A stretch of DNA of 64,000 nucleotides from NCBI GenBank assembly GCA_963783695.1, contig CAWAOM010000006.1, positions 248,001 through 312,000 of the forward strand. Direction: 5' to 3'. Position numbers and translations under genes: made by a program. Below the pieces are notes generated by a model that was given only the letters and a program-made list of their open reading frames with translations, was not told where the DNA came from and ran no database searches. How positions within the stretch are numbered: the first letter of the stretch is position 1; the number at the start of each line of letters is the position of its first letter. Below, piece by piece: positions 41,691 through 51,755 of this stretch. Origin of the DNA: BM003 sp963783695. GTDB lineage: Bacteria; Pseudomonadota; Gammaproteobacteria; Steroidobacterales; BM003.

Positions 41691-43127
41691 CTAGCCCGCC
41701 AGTTTCCCACGGAGCAATTCGTTGACCTGGGCCGGATTGGCCTTGCCGGATGTGGCCTTCATCACCTGGCCGACAAAAAACCCAAAAAGCTTGTCCTTAC
41801 CATCACGGTACTGCCCAAGCTGATCCGGAAATTTAGCCATCACCTCGTCAATAATCTCCTCGATCGCAGCCGGGTCGGTAATCTGGGTCAATCCACGCGC
41901 CGCGATAATTTCATCGGCTGTGCCCTCACCGCTCCACATGGCCTCGAACACTTCCTTGGCAATCTTCCCGGAGATGGTGTTGTCCGCGATCCGGCGCAGT
42001 AAATCGCCGAGCGCCGCCGAACTGACGCGGCTGGCGCCAATCTCGATACCGGCCTTGTTCAGCGCTCCCGACAGCTCGCCCATCACCCAATTGGCAGCAA
42101 GCTTGGGATCGCCACTGAAACTCCTGCAGACATGCTCGAAATAGTCTGCCAGTTCGCGGCTCGTCGTCAGCACATCGGCATCGTACTCGGACAACCCGTA
42201 CTCGGCACAGAAGCGCTGCCGTTTCGCCGCGGGCAATTCCGGCAACCCGCTCGCAGCCTGCTCCAGGAAGACATCATCGAGAACAACCGGCAACAGGTCG
42301 GGGTCGGGGAAGTAGCGATAGTCGTTCGCTTCTTCCTTGCTGCGCATTGGCCGCGTCTCATTCTTGTTCGGATCATACAACCGTGTTTCCTGACTGACGC
42401 TGCCACCCGACTCGATGATGTCTATCTGGCGCTCGACCTCGAAATTTATCGCTTTTTCGATAAAACGAAACGAATTCAGGTTCTTCAGTTCAGCGCGCGT
42501 GCCGAACGCGCTATCGCCCTTGCGCCGAACCGACACATTCGCATCGCAGCGAAACGAACCTTCCTGCATGTTGCCATCGCAGATATCCAGATAGCGCACA
42601 AGTTGATGAATAGTCTTCATATATGCGACCGCCTCGCGCGCCGAACGCATGTCCGGCTCCGAGACGATCTCGACGAGAGGCGTGCCGGCGCGATTGAGGT
42701 CGATGCCGGTCATGCCGTGAAAATCCTCATGCAGGCTCTTGCCAGCGTCCTCCTCCAGATGCGCCCGGGTAATACCGACGCGTTTGCGGACACCGTCTTC
42801 GAGCACAATCTCAACCTCGCCACCCTCGACGATGGGCAACTCATACTGGCTGATCTGGTAACCCTTTGGCAGGTCGGGATAAAAGTAATTTTTGCGCGCA
42901 AAAACAGAGCGCCGCGAGATAGTCGCGCCGACCGCCAAACCGAATTTGACGGCTTTGCGCACTGTCTCGACGTTCAACACCGGCAACACGCCCGGATACC
43001 CGAGATCCACCAGACAGGCCTGACTATTCGGCTCTGCGCCGTAAGCGGTGGCAGCGGCTGAGAAAATCTTGCTGTTGGTGTTGAGCTGGGCATGAATCTC
43101 AAGCCCGATTACCGTCTCCCACTCCAT
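41691..43127 (-). CDS. gatB: Asp-tRNA(Asn)/Glu-tRNA(Gln) amidotransferase subunit B
   Basis: The 478-residue subunit phosphorylates mischarged Glu/Asp-tRNA for amidation. It starts MEWETVIGLEIHAQLNTNSK and has KNYFYPDLPKGYQISQY and the tRNA-binding YqeY-like helical tail. With GatA and GatC it makes Gln-tRNA or Asn-tRNA, indicating an indirect amidation route. ATG 43127 follows an AGAGAG region. It is last in gatC-gatA-gatB on the minus strand. Confidence 0.96.
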   Translation of the reverse strand: MEWETVIGLEIHAQLNTNSKIFSAAATAYGAEPNSQACLVDLGYPGVLPVLNVETVRKAVKFGLAVGATISRRSVFARKNYFYPDLPKGYQISQYELPIVEGGEVEIVLEDGVRKRVGITRAHLEEDAGKSLHEDFHGMTGIDLNRAGTPLVEIVSEPDMRSAREAVAYMKTIHQLVRYLDICDGNMQEGSFRCDANVSVRRKGDSAFGTRAELKNLNSFRFIEKAINFEVERQIDIIESGGSVSQETRLYDPNKNETRPMRSKEEANDYRYFPDPDLLPVVLDDVFLEQAASGLPELPAAKRQRFCAEYGLSEYDADVLTTSRELADYFEHVCRSFSGDPKLAANWVMGELSGALNKAGIEIGASRVSSAALGDLLRRIADNTISGKIAKEVFEAMWSGEGTADEIIAARGLTQITDPAAIEEIIDEVMAKFPDQLGQYRDGKDKLFGFFVGQVMKATSGKANPAQVNELLRGKLAG

Positions 43128-43163
43128 TTCAATGCTCTCTGCTAATAAATTGAATGCGCTTGA

Positions 43164-44621
43164 TCAGCGATAGTCTGCGCCGGGAAGCTGCCGGTGCCAG
43201 TCGGTTTCCTTCTGATAGGCATGCGCGGCCTGCAACAACCGGGACTCGGAAAATGCCGGGCCCATGAGTTGCAGTCCTACCGGCAACCCGTCGACCAGAC
43301 CACACGGAATCGACATACCCGGCAGACCGGCAAGATTGACGCCGATCGTGTAAATATCGTTGAGATACATCGTGATCGGATCGGCGGTCTTGGCACCGAT
43401 CTCGAAGGCCGGCGTCGGCGTCGTCGGCCCCATCAGTACGTCTACTTTGTCAAAAGCCGCCTTGAAATCGGCACTGATCAACTGCCGGACCTGCTGCGCC
43501 TTGAGATAGTAGGCGTCGTAGTAGCCCGCCGAAAGCGCGTACGTCCCCGTCATAATCCGGCGCTTGACCTCGTCACCAAATCCTTCGCCACGCGATCGCG
43601 AATACATGTCGAGGAGATCCCCCGACTCTGCGCTGCGGTAGCCGAACCGCACACCGTCGAAACGTGAAAGATTGGAAGAGCACTCCGCCGGCGCGACCAC
43701 GTAGTAGGTCGGCACGGACAACGCGAGATTCGGCAGGCTGACCGCGACGACCTCACAGCCGAGAGTGCGATAGACGTCCAGGGCCTGCTCGATCATCGCC
43801 CGATTCTGGCCCGCCAGGCCCTCGTCAAAAAACTCGACCGGCATGCCGATACGCAATCCGGCGATCGAATCGTTGAGATGGAGCATGTAGTCGGGGACCT
43901 CTTTGTCGACAGAGGTCGAGTCGCTCGAATCAAATCCGGCGATTGCGCCGAGCAGCAGCGCCGCATCTTCCGCGCTCGCGGTCAGGGTTCCGGCCTGATC
44001 GAGGCTCGAGGCAAAGGCGATCATGCCAAACCGGGACACCCTGCCGTAAGTCGGTTTCAAACCGGTGATACCGGTGAGCGCCGCGGGCTGGCGGATAGAA
44101 CCGCCGGTATCGGTGCCTGTTGCGCCCGGCGCCAGCCGCGCTGCGACCGCAGCGGCCGAGCCACCCGACGAACCGCCAGGAACGCGTGCGGTGTCCCACG
44201 GATTGCGAACCGGGCCATAGAAACTGGTCTCATTGGACGATCCCATCGCGAATTCGTCCATGTTCGTTTTGCCGAGCATGACGACACCAGCGTCTTTGAG
44301 CCGCGCAACGACGGTCGCATCGTAAGGCGAAACGAAGTTATCCAGCATCCGCGAACCGCAACTCGTGCGAACGCCGCTGGTACAGAAAATGTCCTTGTGC
44401 GCGATCGGGATGCCGGTCAACGGCCCGGCGTCGCCGGCGGCGATCCGCCGATCGGCGGCGGCGGCGGCGGCAAGCGCATCGTCCGCCGTTACCGTGATAA
44501 AGCAGTTGAGGGCCGGGTCGAGGCGCCCGATCCGCTCGAGATAATGCCCGGTTAGCGCCTCGCTGCTGAATTCACGCGCCTGCAGCGCGGCGGAGAGCTC
44601 GGCCAGTGTCTTGGTATGCAT
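43164..44621 (-). CDS. gatA: Asp-tRNA(Asn)/Glu-tRNA(Gln) amidotransferase subunit A
   Basis: The 485-residue amidase releases ammonia from glutamine. The Ser-cis-Ser-Lys triad fits K76 (IPIAHKD), S151 (GGSSGGSAAAV) and S175 (GGSIRQPA), each three residues before the Staphylococcus GatA positions. It lies 89 bp after gatC and 36 bp before gatB. The ammonia passes through a tunnel to GatB. Confidence 0.96.
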   Translation of the reverse strand: MHTKTLAELSAALQAREFSSEALTGHYLERIGRLDPALNCFITVTADDALAAAAAADRRIAAGDAGPLTGIPIAHKDIFCTSGVRTSCGSRMLDNFVSPYDATVVARLKDAGVVMLGKTNMDEFAMGSSNETSFYGPVRNPWDTARVPGGSSGGSAAAVAARLAPGATGTDTGGSIRQPAALTGITGLKPTYGRVSRFGMIAFASSLDQAGTLTASAEDAALLLGAIAGFDSSDSTSVDKEVPDYMLHLNDSIAGLRIGMPVEFFDEGLAGQNRAMIEQALDVYRTLGCEVVAVSLPNLALSVPTYYVVAPAECSSNLSRFDGVRFGYRSAESGDLLDMYSRSRGEGFGDEVKRRIMTGTYALSAGYYDAYYLKAQQVRQLISADFKAAFDKVDVLMGPTTPTPAFEIGAKTADPITMYLNDIYTIGVNLAGLPGMSIPCGLVDGLPVGLQLMGPAFSESRLLQAAHAYQKETDWHRQLPGADYR

Positions 44622-44710
44622 GGGTCTGTTGAAATCCCTGTAGATTTTGCTTCGCCCGGCGGCGTACGCGAGGGCTCCAGCCGTGGCAAAGCCGCGGCAC
44701 GGGCTGAAAA

Positions 44711-44998
44711 TTACTCGATGACTTTGGGAACGAGGTACAGGCCAGCCTCGACGGCCGGCGCATTGCCCTGGTAGAGGTCGCGCTGATCCTGCTCGGTAAC
44801 CGCGTCTTCGCGCAGCCGCTGCACCATGTCGAGCGGATGCGCCATCGGCTCGACGCCAGCCGTATCCACGGCCTGCAATTGATCCACAAAATCGATAATC
44901 CGCGACAGATTTTCGATCACATTCGGCAACTCATCGTCGCCCAGCTGCAGCCTCGCCAGATGGGCGATATTTTCCACCTCGGCTTTACTCAATGACAT
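44711..44998 (-). CDS. gatC: Asp-tRNA(Asn)/Glu-tRNA(Gln) amidotransferase subunit C
   Basis: The 95-residue helical subunit (MSLSKAEVENIAHLARLQL start, LDMVQRLREDAVTE core) wraps GatA and GatB and stabilises the complex. The ATG at 44998 has GGAGG 7 nt upstream. An in-frame extension to 45094 would reach into the divergent mreB promoter and is rejected. It is the first gene of gatCAB. Confidence 0.94.
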   Translation of the reverse strand: MSLSKAEVENIAHLARLQLGDDELPNVIENLSRIIDFVDQLQAVDTAGVEPMAHPLDMVQRLREDAVTEQDQRDLYQGNAPAVEAGLYLVPKVIE

Positions 44999-45046
44999 CG
45001 GTCGGCCTCCACGGCTGCTCGGCAAAACGGCAATGATAGCGCTTGC

Positions 45047-45075
45047 TTGCCGCAAGTCCCACCCGTTGTTACAGT
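45047..45075 (+). promoter_or_regulatory. Candidate sigma-70 promoter for mreB
   Basis: TTGCCG (45047-45052) and TACAGT (45070-45075) are spaced 17 bp apart, each matching consensus at 4/6, with the mreB ATG about 45 bp downstream. The region is divergent from gatC. Confidence 0.42.
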
Positions 45076-45120
45076 ACCGCGTTATTTTTGCCAAACCACC
45101 CCCCGGGCCACGAAACCCCT

Positions 45121-46164
45121 ATGTTCAAAAACCTGTTGGGCTACTTCTCCAACGATCTGTCCATTGATCTCGGGACAGCCAATACGCTTATCTATGTTCG
45201 CGGCCGGGGCATCGTCCTGGACGAACCGTCGGTCGTGGCCATCCGCGAACAACCGGGCCGCGGCGGTCGGGTTATCGAGGCGGTCGGTTCGGACGCCAAG
45301 GGCATGCTTGGGCGTACTCCCGGCAACATCACCGCCATTCGGCCACTGAAAGACGGCGTTATCGCCGATTTCACGGTGACCGAGAAGATGCTGCAGTTTT
45401 TTATCAAGAAAGCCCATGGCGGCCGCTTTATCCGTCCAAGCCCGCGGGTGCTGATTTGCGTGCCGTACGGCTCGACCCAGGTCGAGCGCCGGGCAATCCG
45501 CGAATCGGCCGAGGGTGCCGGCGCACGCAAGGTCTATCTGATCGAGGAACCGATGGCGGCGGCAATCGGCGCGGGAATGCCGGTGCAGGAGGCGCGTGGC
45601 TCAATGGTGCTGGATATCGGCGGCGGCACGTCCGAGGTCGCGGTGATTTCGCTCAACGGCATCGTCTATGCCGCCTCGGTGCGAATTGGCGGCGACCGCT
45701 TCGATGAAGCCATCATCAACTACGTGCGCCGCAACTACGGAATCCTGATCGGCGAGGCAACCTCGGAACGGATCAAGCACGAAATCGGTTCGGCCTACCC
45801 CGGCCAGGAAGTGCTGGAGATCTCTGTCAAGGGACGCAACCTGTCGGAAGGCGTTCCTCGCAGCTTTACCCTGAACAGCAACGAAATTCTCGAAGCGCTG
45901 CAGGAGCCTTTGCAGGGCATCGTCGGCGCGGTCAAGGCGGCACTGGAGCAAACTCCTCCGGAACTCGGCGCGGACGTTGCCGACCGCGGTATCGTGCTGA
46001 CCGGTGGCGGCGCGCTGTTGCGCGATATCGACAAATTACTGATGGAAGAAACCGGTCTGCCGGTAGTCGTCGCCGATGAGCCGCTCACCTGTGTCGCGCG
46101 TGGCGGTGGCAAGGTCCTCGAATTGATGGACAAGCACGGTCCGGCCATGTTCGGCCTGGAGTGA
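45121..46164 (+). CDS. mreB: Rod-shape-determining actin MreB
   Basis: The 347-residue actin homologue polymerises under the inner membrane and guides lateral-wall synthesis. It begins MFKNLLGYFSNDLSIDLGTANTLIY and has VLDIGGGTSEVAVIS and LTGGGALLRDID, the phosphate and adenosine motifs. ATG 45121 is taken; the frame to 45043 is an artefact. It heads mreB-mreC-mreD-mrdA-rodA-mltB-rlpA-dacA-dat-ybeD-lipB, all plus strand. Confidence 0.97.
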   Translation: MFKNLLGYFSNDLSIDLGTANTLIYVRGRGIVLDEPSVVAIREQPGRGGRVIEAVGSDAKGMLGRTPGNITAIRPLKDGVIADFTVTEKMLQFFIKKAHGGRFIRPSPRVLICVPYGSTQVERRAIRESAEGAGARKVYLIEEPMAAAIGAGMPVQEARGSMVLDIGGGTSEVAVISLNGIVYAASVRIGGDRFDEAIINYVRRNYGILIGEATSERIKHEIGSAYPGQEVLEISVKGRNLSEGVPRSFTLNSNEILEALQEPLQGIVGAVKAALEQTPPELGADVADRGIVLTGGGALLRDIDKLLMEETGLPVVVADEPLTCVARGGGKVLELMDKHGPAMFGLE

Positions 46165-46210
46165 TCGCCAGGCGGGACCGGCCCGTTGATTTCCTGACTA
46201 CGCTGACTAC

Positions 46211-47233
46211 ATGGAACTGAGAGGCACCGAGACCCGCCCGCTGCTGACCAGGGGGCCCTCCCTCGGCGTACGCGCCTTACTACTGTGTTTTCTTTCGGTC
46301 CTGTTGATGGTTCTGGACCACCAGCAGGGCACGCTTGCGAATTTGCGTAACGGTATATCCGTGGCGGTCTACCCTATCCGTTTCCTGGTCAATCTGCCGT
46401 TCTCGGTCGCGCGCTGGGCGGACGACAGCCTGGCCTCGCGCGACCAGTTGATCAACACCAACTCGACGTTGCAGCGGCAGCTGCTGCAGCAGAATGCACG
46501 CCTGCAGAAGCTCGCCGCACTCGAGGCGGAGAATCGTTCACTGCGGGCAATGATGCAGTCATCGTCGGAAATTGCCGACGAAGTCAAGGTCACCGAGATC
46601 ATCTCGGTGGCGCTCGACCCGTTTCAGCACCGCGTGGTCATCGACAAGGGAACGCTGGAAGGCGCCTACCAGGGCCAGGCGCTGATTGACGAACAGGGCG
46701 TCATGGGGCAGATCACACGGGCCGAGCCGTTCAGCTCCGAGGTTATTCTGATCAGCGATCCGAGCCATGCGATCCCGATCGAAATCAATCGCAACGGACT
46801 CCGTAGCATCGTCGTGGGATCGGGCGAAGTCGAGCGACTGACACTGCCGTTTCTGCCAAACAACGCGGACATCGAAGCCGGTGACCTTCTTGTTACCTCG
46901 GGGCTGGGGGGCAAGTTTCCCGCTGGCTACCCGGTGGGCATTGTCGACACGGTCGAGGTCAAACCGGGCGAGCCGTTTGCGCTGGTCATGGCTCGGCCGA
47001 CGGCGGCGCTCAATCGCAGTCGCCGGATGCTGATGATCTGGCCCACTGAGCTGCCCGAGCCGACCTTGCCGGAGACCGAACTCGGACTGGAGGCCGGTGA
47101 ATTCTCGGAGCGGGACCCGCTTGACACCGAAGCTGCCGGGGAGGCAGACCCGGCCCCCGACACGGCAGCGAACGACCCCGGCACCGAACCGGTCGAAAGC
47201 AGCACAGAGGATGCTGCGGAGGAGCAGCAGTGA
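46211..47233 (+). CDS. mreC: Rod-shape protein MreC
   Basis: The 340-residue membrane protein has one N-terminal membrane segment, a periplasmic coiled coil (QRQLLQQNARLQKLAALEAE) and the beta-barrel core with ISDPSHAIPIEINRNG and LVTSGLGGKFPAGYPVG. It links MreB to PBP2. The C-terminal 60 residues are acidic and rich in Glu, Pro and Thr, longer than in E. coli. The stop overlaps mreD by 4 bp (GTGA). Confidence 0.93.
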   Translation: MELRGTETRPLLTRGPSLGVRALLLCFLSVLLMVLDHQQGTLANLRNGISVAVYPIRFLVNLPFSVARWADDSLASRDQLINTNSTLQRQLLQQNARLQKLAALEAENRSLRAMMQSSSEIADEVKVTEIISVALDPFQHRVVIDKGTLEGAYQGQALIDEQGVMGQITRAEPFSSEVILISDPSHAIPIEINRNGLRSIVVGSGEVERLTLPFLPNNADIEAGDLLVTSGLGGKFPAGYPVGIVDTVEVKPGEPFALVMARPTAALNRSRRMLMIWPTELPEPTLPETELGLEAGEFSERDPLDTEAAGEADPAPDTAANDPGTEPVESSTEDAAEEQQ

Positions 47234-47718
47234 ATGCGCGTCGCGACAACCGCAGGTGGCCAATCTATTTATCGCTGTTCGCGGCACTGATGCTGACGAT
47301 CATGCCGGTGCGCCCCGAAATTGCGGTGTGGAACGCAGACTGGGTAGCGATGGCGCTGATATTCTGGGCGCTTGCCTCACCGGCCCGGGTGGGCCTGGGT
47401 ACGGCCTGGATCGCGGGTCTCTTGCTGGATGTGCTGAAGGGCGCAGTGCTGGGACAACACGCGCTGGCACTGACGCTGATGTGCTACCCGCTGATGCGCT
47501 TTCACCTGCGGATCCGCGTGTTCCCTCTTCCGCAACAATGTTTTACCGTCGCATGGTTACTGCTCCTCTATCACTTCGCCCTGTTCTGGATAGAAGGCAT
47601 CATGGGCAAACCGGTCGGCCAGGCGGCACGCTGGTTCCCGGTCCTCACCAGCACCCTGATCTGGCCGCTGGTTTTCGAGGCGCTGAAACGCCTGCGCCGA
47701 CGGGCGGCGGTAAACTAA
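47230..47718 (+). CDS. mreD: Rod-shape protein MreD
   Basis: The 162-residue hydrophobic protein has about five membrane segments and the family feature GTAWIAGLLLDVLKGAVLGQHAL. It completes the MreBCD scaffold. GTG start overlaps mreC by 4 bp. The C-terminus lies 25 bp before mrdA. Confidence 0.88.
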   Translation: MNARRDNRRWPIYLSLFAALMLTIMPVRPEIAVWNADWVAMALIFWALASPARVGLGTAWIAGLLLDVLKGAVLGQHALALTLMCYPLMRFHLRIRVFPLPQQCFTVAWLLLLYHFALFWIEGIMGKPVGQAARWFPVLTSTLIWPLVFEALKRLRRRAAVN

Positions 47719-47743
47719 TGCGAACCGGCACCCTGGGTCCCGA

Positions 47744-49609
47744 ATGATGATTGGCAATATCCCACTCAAGGATCACTGGGCGGAAAAACGCCTGTTCCTG
47801 TCGCGCGCAATCGCGGCCACGGTGGTTATTCTGGCGCTGGTCGTGCTGGTTGCACTCCGCCTGACCCATTTGCAGGTTGTCGAGCACCAGCATTTCGCCG
47901 ATCTGTCGCAGGGCAACCGTATACGCCTCGAGCCCATTCCACCGATTCGCGGCCTGATTTTCGACCGCAATGGCAATATTCTCGCCCAGAATTTGCCGGC
48001 TTATCAGCTCGAGCTGACCCGCGAAGAGGTGCCTGATCTGGAACAGACGCTGGAGCAACTGCTGGCGCTGGGGCTGATCGAGGCAGAAGATCTCGACTCG
48101 ATCCGGGCCAGGCTGCGCTCCAAGCGCAAGTTCGAATCGGTCCCGCTGCGCTACCAGTTGAGCGACGAGGAAGTTGCCCGATTCGCGGTTCAGCGCCAGG
48201 ACTTCCCTGGCGTCGACGTGCGCGCCCGCCTGATCCGCTCGTACCCGTATGGGGCAGATGCGGTCAACGCGGTGGGTTACGTCGGCGCTATCAGCGAACA
48301 GGATGCAAAAAGGATCGATGCATCCGCCTACGCCGGCACCTCGCATATCGGCAAGCTCGGTATCGAAAAACAATACGAGGACCTTCTCCACGGCACGGTC
48401 GGCTACCGTCAGTCCGTCGTCAATGCAGAAGGGCGAAGCCTGCAGACCCTGGTTGAGGAACTACCCACACCCGGTCGCAATCTGACCTTGAGTCTCGACA
48501 TTGAGCTGCAGCTCGCCGCCAACGCCGCACTCGAGGGCTGGCGCGGCGCAGTCGTGGGTATCGACGTACGCGACGGCGCATTGCGAATCATGACCAGCAC
48601 GCCATCCTTCGATCCGAACCAGTTCGCAGCGGGAATCTCGCAAAAGGACTACAGCAACCTCCAGACTGATCCCGATAAACCGCTTTTCAACCGCGCGCTG
48701 CGCGGCCAGTATCCCCCGGGATCGACGATCAAACCGATCCTCGGCCTCGGCGGCATGGCATTTCTCGGCAAAGACCCGGAGGAACAGCAATTTTGCCCCG
48801 GTTATTACATGTTGCCTGGGCAAACCCATCGCTATCGCGACTGGAAGAAGGTCGGCCACGGCCGGGTCAACCTGATTGAATCCGTCGCGCAATCGTGTGA
48901 CATCTATTATTACCAGTTGGCCGTTGATCTCGGCATTGACCGCATGCACGAGATAATGACTGCCTTCGGCATCGGCCGTCTGACCGGGATAGACGTCCCG
49001 GGCGAAAAACCGGGCCTGATGCCATCACGCGACTGGAAAAAACGCGCGTTCAGGCGGCGTGCGGACCAGGTCTGGTTCCCCGGGGAAACGGTCATTACCG
49101 GTATTGGTCAGGGCTATATGCTGGCGACGCCGCTGCAACTCGCCTATTCCACCGCCATTGTCGCGGCCAAAGGGGCGCGATTCCGGCCGCACTTGCTGGC
49201 GGCCTACAGCGATCCTGTCAGCGGCGAGGAGACCGTGCTGGACCCGGACCCGTTGACGCACCTGGAATTTGGCGATCCCCTTGCCTGGCAGAAAGTACAT
49301 GAATCAATGATCGCGGTGATGCATGGTCCGACCGGCACGGCCCGACGCAGCGCCGAGGACGCGAGCTACCGCTTTGCCGGCAAGACAGGAACCGCGCAGG
49401 TTTTCAGTATCGGCCAGGAAGAGGAATACGACGCCGAAGAGGTTGAGGAACGGCTCCGCCATCACGCTTTGTTCGTTGCCTTCGCTCCGGCGGAAAACCC
49501 CGAGCTCGCACTCGGCATCATCGTCGAGAATGGCGGCGGCGGCAGCAGCACAGCGGCGCCGGTAGCACGGCAGATTTTCGATCAGTATTTTGCCGGCCGG
49601 GAAGACTGA
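47744..49609 (+). CDS. mrdA: Penicillin-binding protein 2
   Basis: The 621-residue class B transpeptidase cross-links lateral wall. It has one N-terminal membrane anchor (about 22-42), a dimerisation domain, and transpeptidase motifs: S327-TIK (E. coli PBP2 S330), SCD at the SxN position (QSCDIYYYQ), and KTGTAQ. Its partner glycosyltransferase rodA follows with a 1-bp stop/start overlap (TGATG). Confidence 0.95.
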   Translation: MMIGNIPLKDHWAEKRLFLSRAIAATVVILALVVLVALRLTHLQVVEHQHFADLSQGNRIRLEPIPPIRGLIFDRNGNILAQNLPAYQLELTREEVPDLEQTLEQLLALGLIEAEDLDSIRARLRSKRKFESVPLRYQLSDEEVARFAVQRQDFPGVDVRARLIRSYPYGADAVNAVGYVGAISEQDAKRIDASAYAGTSHIGKLGIEKQYEDLLHGTVGYRQSVVNAEGRSLQTLVEELPTPGRNLTLSLDIELQLAANAALEGWRGAVVGIDVRDGALRIMTSTPSFDPNQFAAGISQKDYSNLQTDPDKPLFNRALRGQYPPGSTIKPILGLGGMAFLGKDPEEQQFCPGYYMLPGQTHRYRDWKKVGHGRVNLIESVAQSCDIYYYQLAVDLGIDRMHEIMTAFGIGRLTGIDVPGEKPGLMPSRDWKKRAFRRRADQVWFPGETVITGIGQGYMLATPLQLAYSTAIVAAKGARFRPHLLAAYSDPVSGEETVLDPDPLTHLEFGDPLAWQKVHESMIAVMHGPTGTARRSAEDASYRFAGKTGTAQVFSIGQEEEYDAEEVEERLRHHALFVAFAPAENPELALGIIVENGGGGSSTAAPVARQIFDQYFAGRED

Positions 49610-50742
49610 TGTTTGCCGACGCCCAGGACTTCGAACCGCAACGAAAACTGACGCTGGCCGCGCGGCTGCTCGGCAATCTCCACCTCGACGGTCCGCTGCT
49701 CGCCGGTCTGCTGGCGGTCTCGGGCGCAGGGCTGGTAATCCTGTTCAGCGCCGGCGGGCAGAGCGAGGATCTGCTGACCCGCCAGGTCGTGCGAATCGGT
49801 TTTGCTTTCGCCGTCATGCTTGCTGCGGCACAGATCCCGCCCAATTTCCTGCGAATGTGGTCGCCGTGGCTGTATTTACTCGGCATCGTTTTGCTCGGAT
49901 TCGTGCTGGTAAGCGGCGATGTCGGCAAGGGCGCGCAACGCTGGCTCGACCTGGGTGTCATCCGTTTTCAGCCTTCCGAGGTAATGAAGCTCGCGGTACC
50001 GATGATGGTTGCCTGGTTCCTGCACCGGCGCTCGCTGCCGCCGCGCGTGTCCGAGCTTATCGTGATGGTCGTCCTGATCATGGTGCCGACTTTGATGATT
50101 GCGGTTCAGCCGGACCTTGGCACCTCGCTGCTGATCGCAAGTTCGGGCATTATCGTTATTTTGCTGGCGGGGTTGCGGGTGCGCATTATTGCGCTGCTGA
50201 CGCTGCTCGCGGTCGGTGCCGCGCCTGTGCTCTGGTATTTCATGCACGATTACCAGAAACAACGCGTCCTTACCTTCCTGAACCCGGAAAACGATCCGCT
50301 CGGATCCGGCTATCACATCATTCAGTCAAAAATCGCGATTGGATCGGGCGGGATCTTCGGCAAGGGTTGGCTCAATGGCTCGCAGGCCCAGCTTGAGTTT
50401 TTACCGGAGCGATCGACCGATTTTATTTTCGCCGTTGCCGGCGAGGAATTCGGGCTGCTGGGACTGCTGTTTCTGCTGATCCTGTATCTTTTCGTCGTCG
50501 GTCGCGGCCTCTATATCGCGGTGCAGGCTCAGGATACGTTTTCGCGCCTGATCGCCGGCAGCATCAGCCTGACGTTTTTCGTCTATCTTTTTGTCAATAC
50601 CGGCATGGTTACCGGACTGCTGCCCGTCGTAGGGGTACCACTGCCGCTGGTCAGCTACGGCGGAACGTCGATGGTGACCCTCATGGCCGGATTCGGTATC
50701 CTCATGTCCGTCCACACCCACCGCAAGCTGCTGCCAACCTGA
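49609..50742 (+). CDS. rodA: Rod-shape glycosyltransferase RodA
   Basis: The 377-residue SEDS protein has about ten membrane helices and the SEDS motifs PNFLRMWSPWLYL-like helix start, FLPERSTDFIFAVAGEEFG and GVPLPLVSYGGTSM. It polymerises lipid II together with PBP2. It overlaps mrdA by one base and mltB by one base, so translation is coupled. Confidence 0.95.
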   Translation: MFADAQDFEPQRKLTLAARLLGNLHLDGPLLAGLLAVSGAGLVILFSAGGQSEDLLTRQVVRIGFAFAVMLAAAQIPPNFLRMWSPWLYLLGIVLLGFVLVSGDVGKGAQRWLDLGVIRFQPSEVMKLAVPMMVAWFLHRRSLPPRVSELIVMVVLIMVPTLMIAVQPDLGTSLLIASSGIIVILLAGLRVRIIALLTLLAVGAAPVLWYFMHDYQKQRVLTFLNPENDPLGSGYHIIQSKIAIGSGGIFGKGWLNGSQAQLEFLPERSTDFIFAVAGEEFGLLGLLFLLILYLFVVGRGLYIAVQAQDTFSRLIAGSISLTFFVYLFVNTGMVTGLLPVVGVPLPLVSYGGTSMVTLMAGFGILMSVHTHRKLLPT

Positions 50743-51755
50743 TGCTGACATACTCAAAAACCCGCGCGAAACTAAGCACATTCATCGTGGCCACGGCGCT
50801 GACGCTGGCGCTGCCGGCCGCCCACGGGATCGACGATCCGCAGGTCACCGAATTCGTCAGCGAAATGAATTCCGAGCACGGATTCGAGCTTGCGTGGCTC
50901 AACAGCCTTTTTGCCGGGGCCGAAACGAAGCAGAAAATCCTCGACGCGATCAGCCGCCCGGCCGAGCGCACCAAACCGTGGCATGAGTACCGCGAGATTT
51001 TTATCACGCAGAAGCGGATCGATGCCGGTGTCGCGTTCTGGCGCGAGCACCAGAAACTGCTGGAGCGGGTTGCGCAGCAGACCGGCGTGCCTGCTCGCAC
51101 GATCGTGGCGATTCTCGGAGTCGAGACTTTTTACGGGCGTATTACCGGTGGATACAGGGTGATCGATGCACTCTCGACTCTCGCCTTCAGCTACCCGCCG
51201 CGGGCCAAGTTTTTCCGTTCTGAACTCGAGCAATTTCTGCTTCTTACCCGCGAGTCGGCGGTCGATCCGCTTGTCGCGACCGGCTCCTATGCCGGAGCCA
51301 TGGGTGCGCCGCAGTTCATTCCGTCCAGTTTCCGGGCCTATGCCGTTGACGCCAACGACGACGGTCGCATCGACCTATGGACGGACTGGGAAGACGTAAC
51401 CGCGAGCGTAGCCAACTATTTCAGCGAGCACGGCTGGCAGTCCGGCGAACCGGTCGCGGTAACGGCACAGATCGACGGCGGCGATGGCGACCCGGGCAAG
51501 AACACCCTCAAGCTGACCGATACCGTTGGGTCGCTGCGCCAGCAAGGACTCTCGTTCACGACCAGCCTCGGCGACAGTGCCAAAGCGATGCCTATCGTCC
51601 TCGAGGGAAGCGCCGGACCGGAGCACTGGGTCGGCTTCAACAACTTCTATGTCATTACGCGCTACAACCGCAGCGCGATGTACGCGCTGGCCGTTTTCCA
51701 GCTCGGTGAGGCAGTGGCAGCGAAATTCCATACCGAGGCAAGTGTTGCGCCCTGA
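50742..51755 (+). CDS. mltB: Membrane-bound lytic murein transglycosylase B
   Basis: The 337-residue enzyme cleaves peptidoglycan to 1,6-anhydro-muropeptides. The catalytic acid is E128 in ILGVETFYGR; GAMGAPQFIPSSFRAYAVD is a family signature. The N-terminal hydrophobic segment ends AHG and has no lipobox, so it is probably secreted rather than lipid-anchored, unlike E. coli MltB. It overlaps rodA by one base; rlpA starts inside its 3' end. Confidence 0.9.
   Translation: MLTYSKTRAKLSTFIVATALTLALPAAHGIDDPQVTEFVSEMNSEHGFELAWLNSLFAGAETKQKILDAISRPAERTKPWHEYREIFITQKRIDAGVAFWREHQKLLERVAQQTGVPARTIVAILGVETFYGRITGGYRVIDALSTLAFSYPPRAKFFRSELEQFLLLTRESAVDPLVATGSYAGAMGAPQFIPSSFRAYAVDANDDGRIDLWTDWEDVTASVANYFSEHGWQSGEPVAVTAQIDGGDGDPGKNTLKLTDTVGSLRQQGLSFTTSLGDSAKAMPIVLEGSAGPEHWVGFNNFYVITRYNRSAMYALAVFQLGEAVAAKFHTEASVAP

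Noticed and set aside
51526..51741. N-terminal extension of rlpA inside mltB
   Set aside because: The lipoprotein signal starts at 51742 and the upstream frame is a shadow of mltB.
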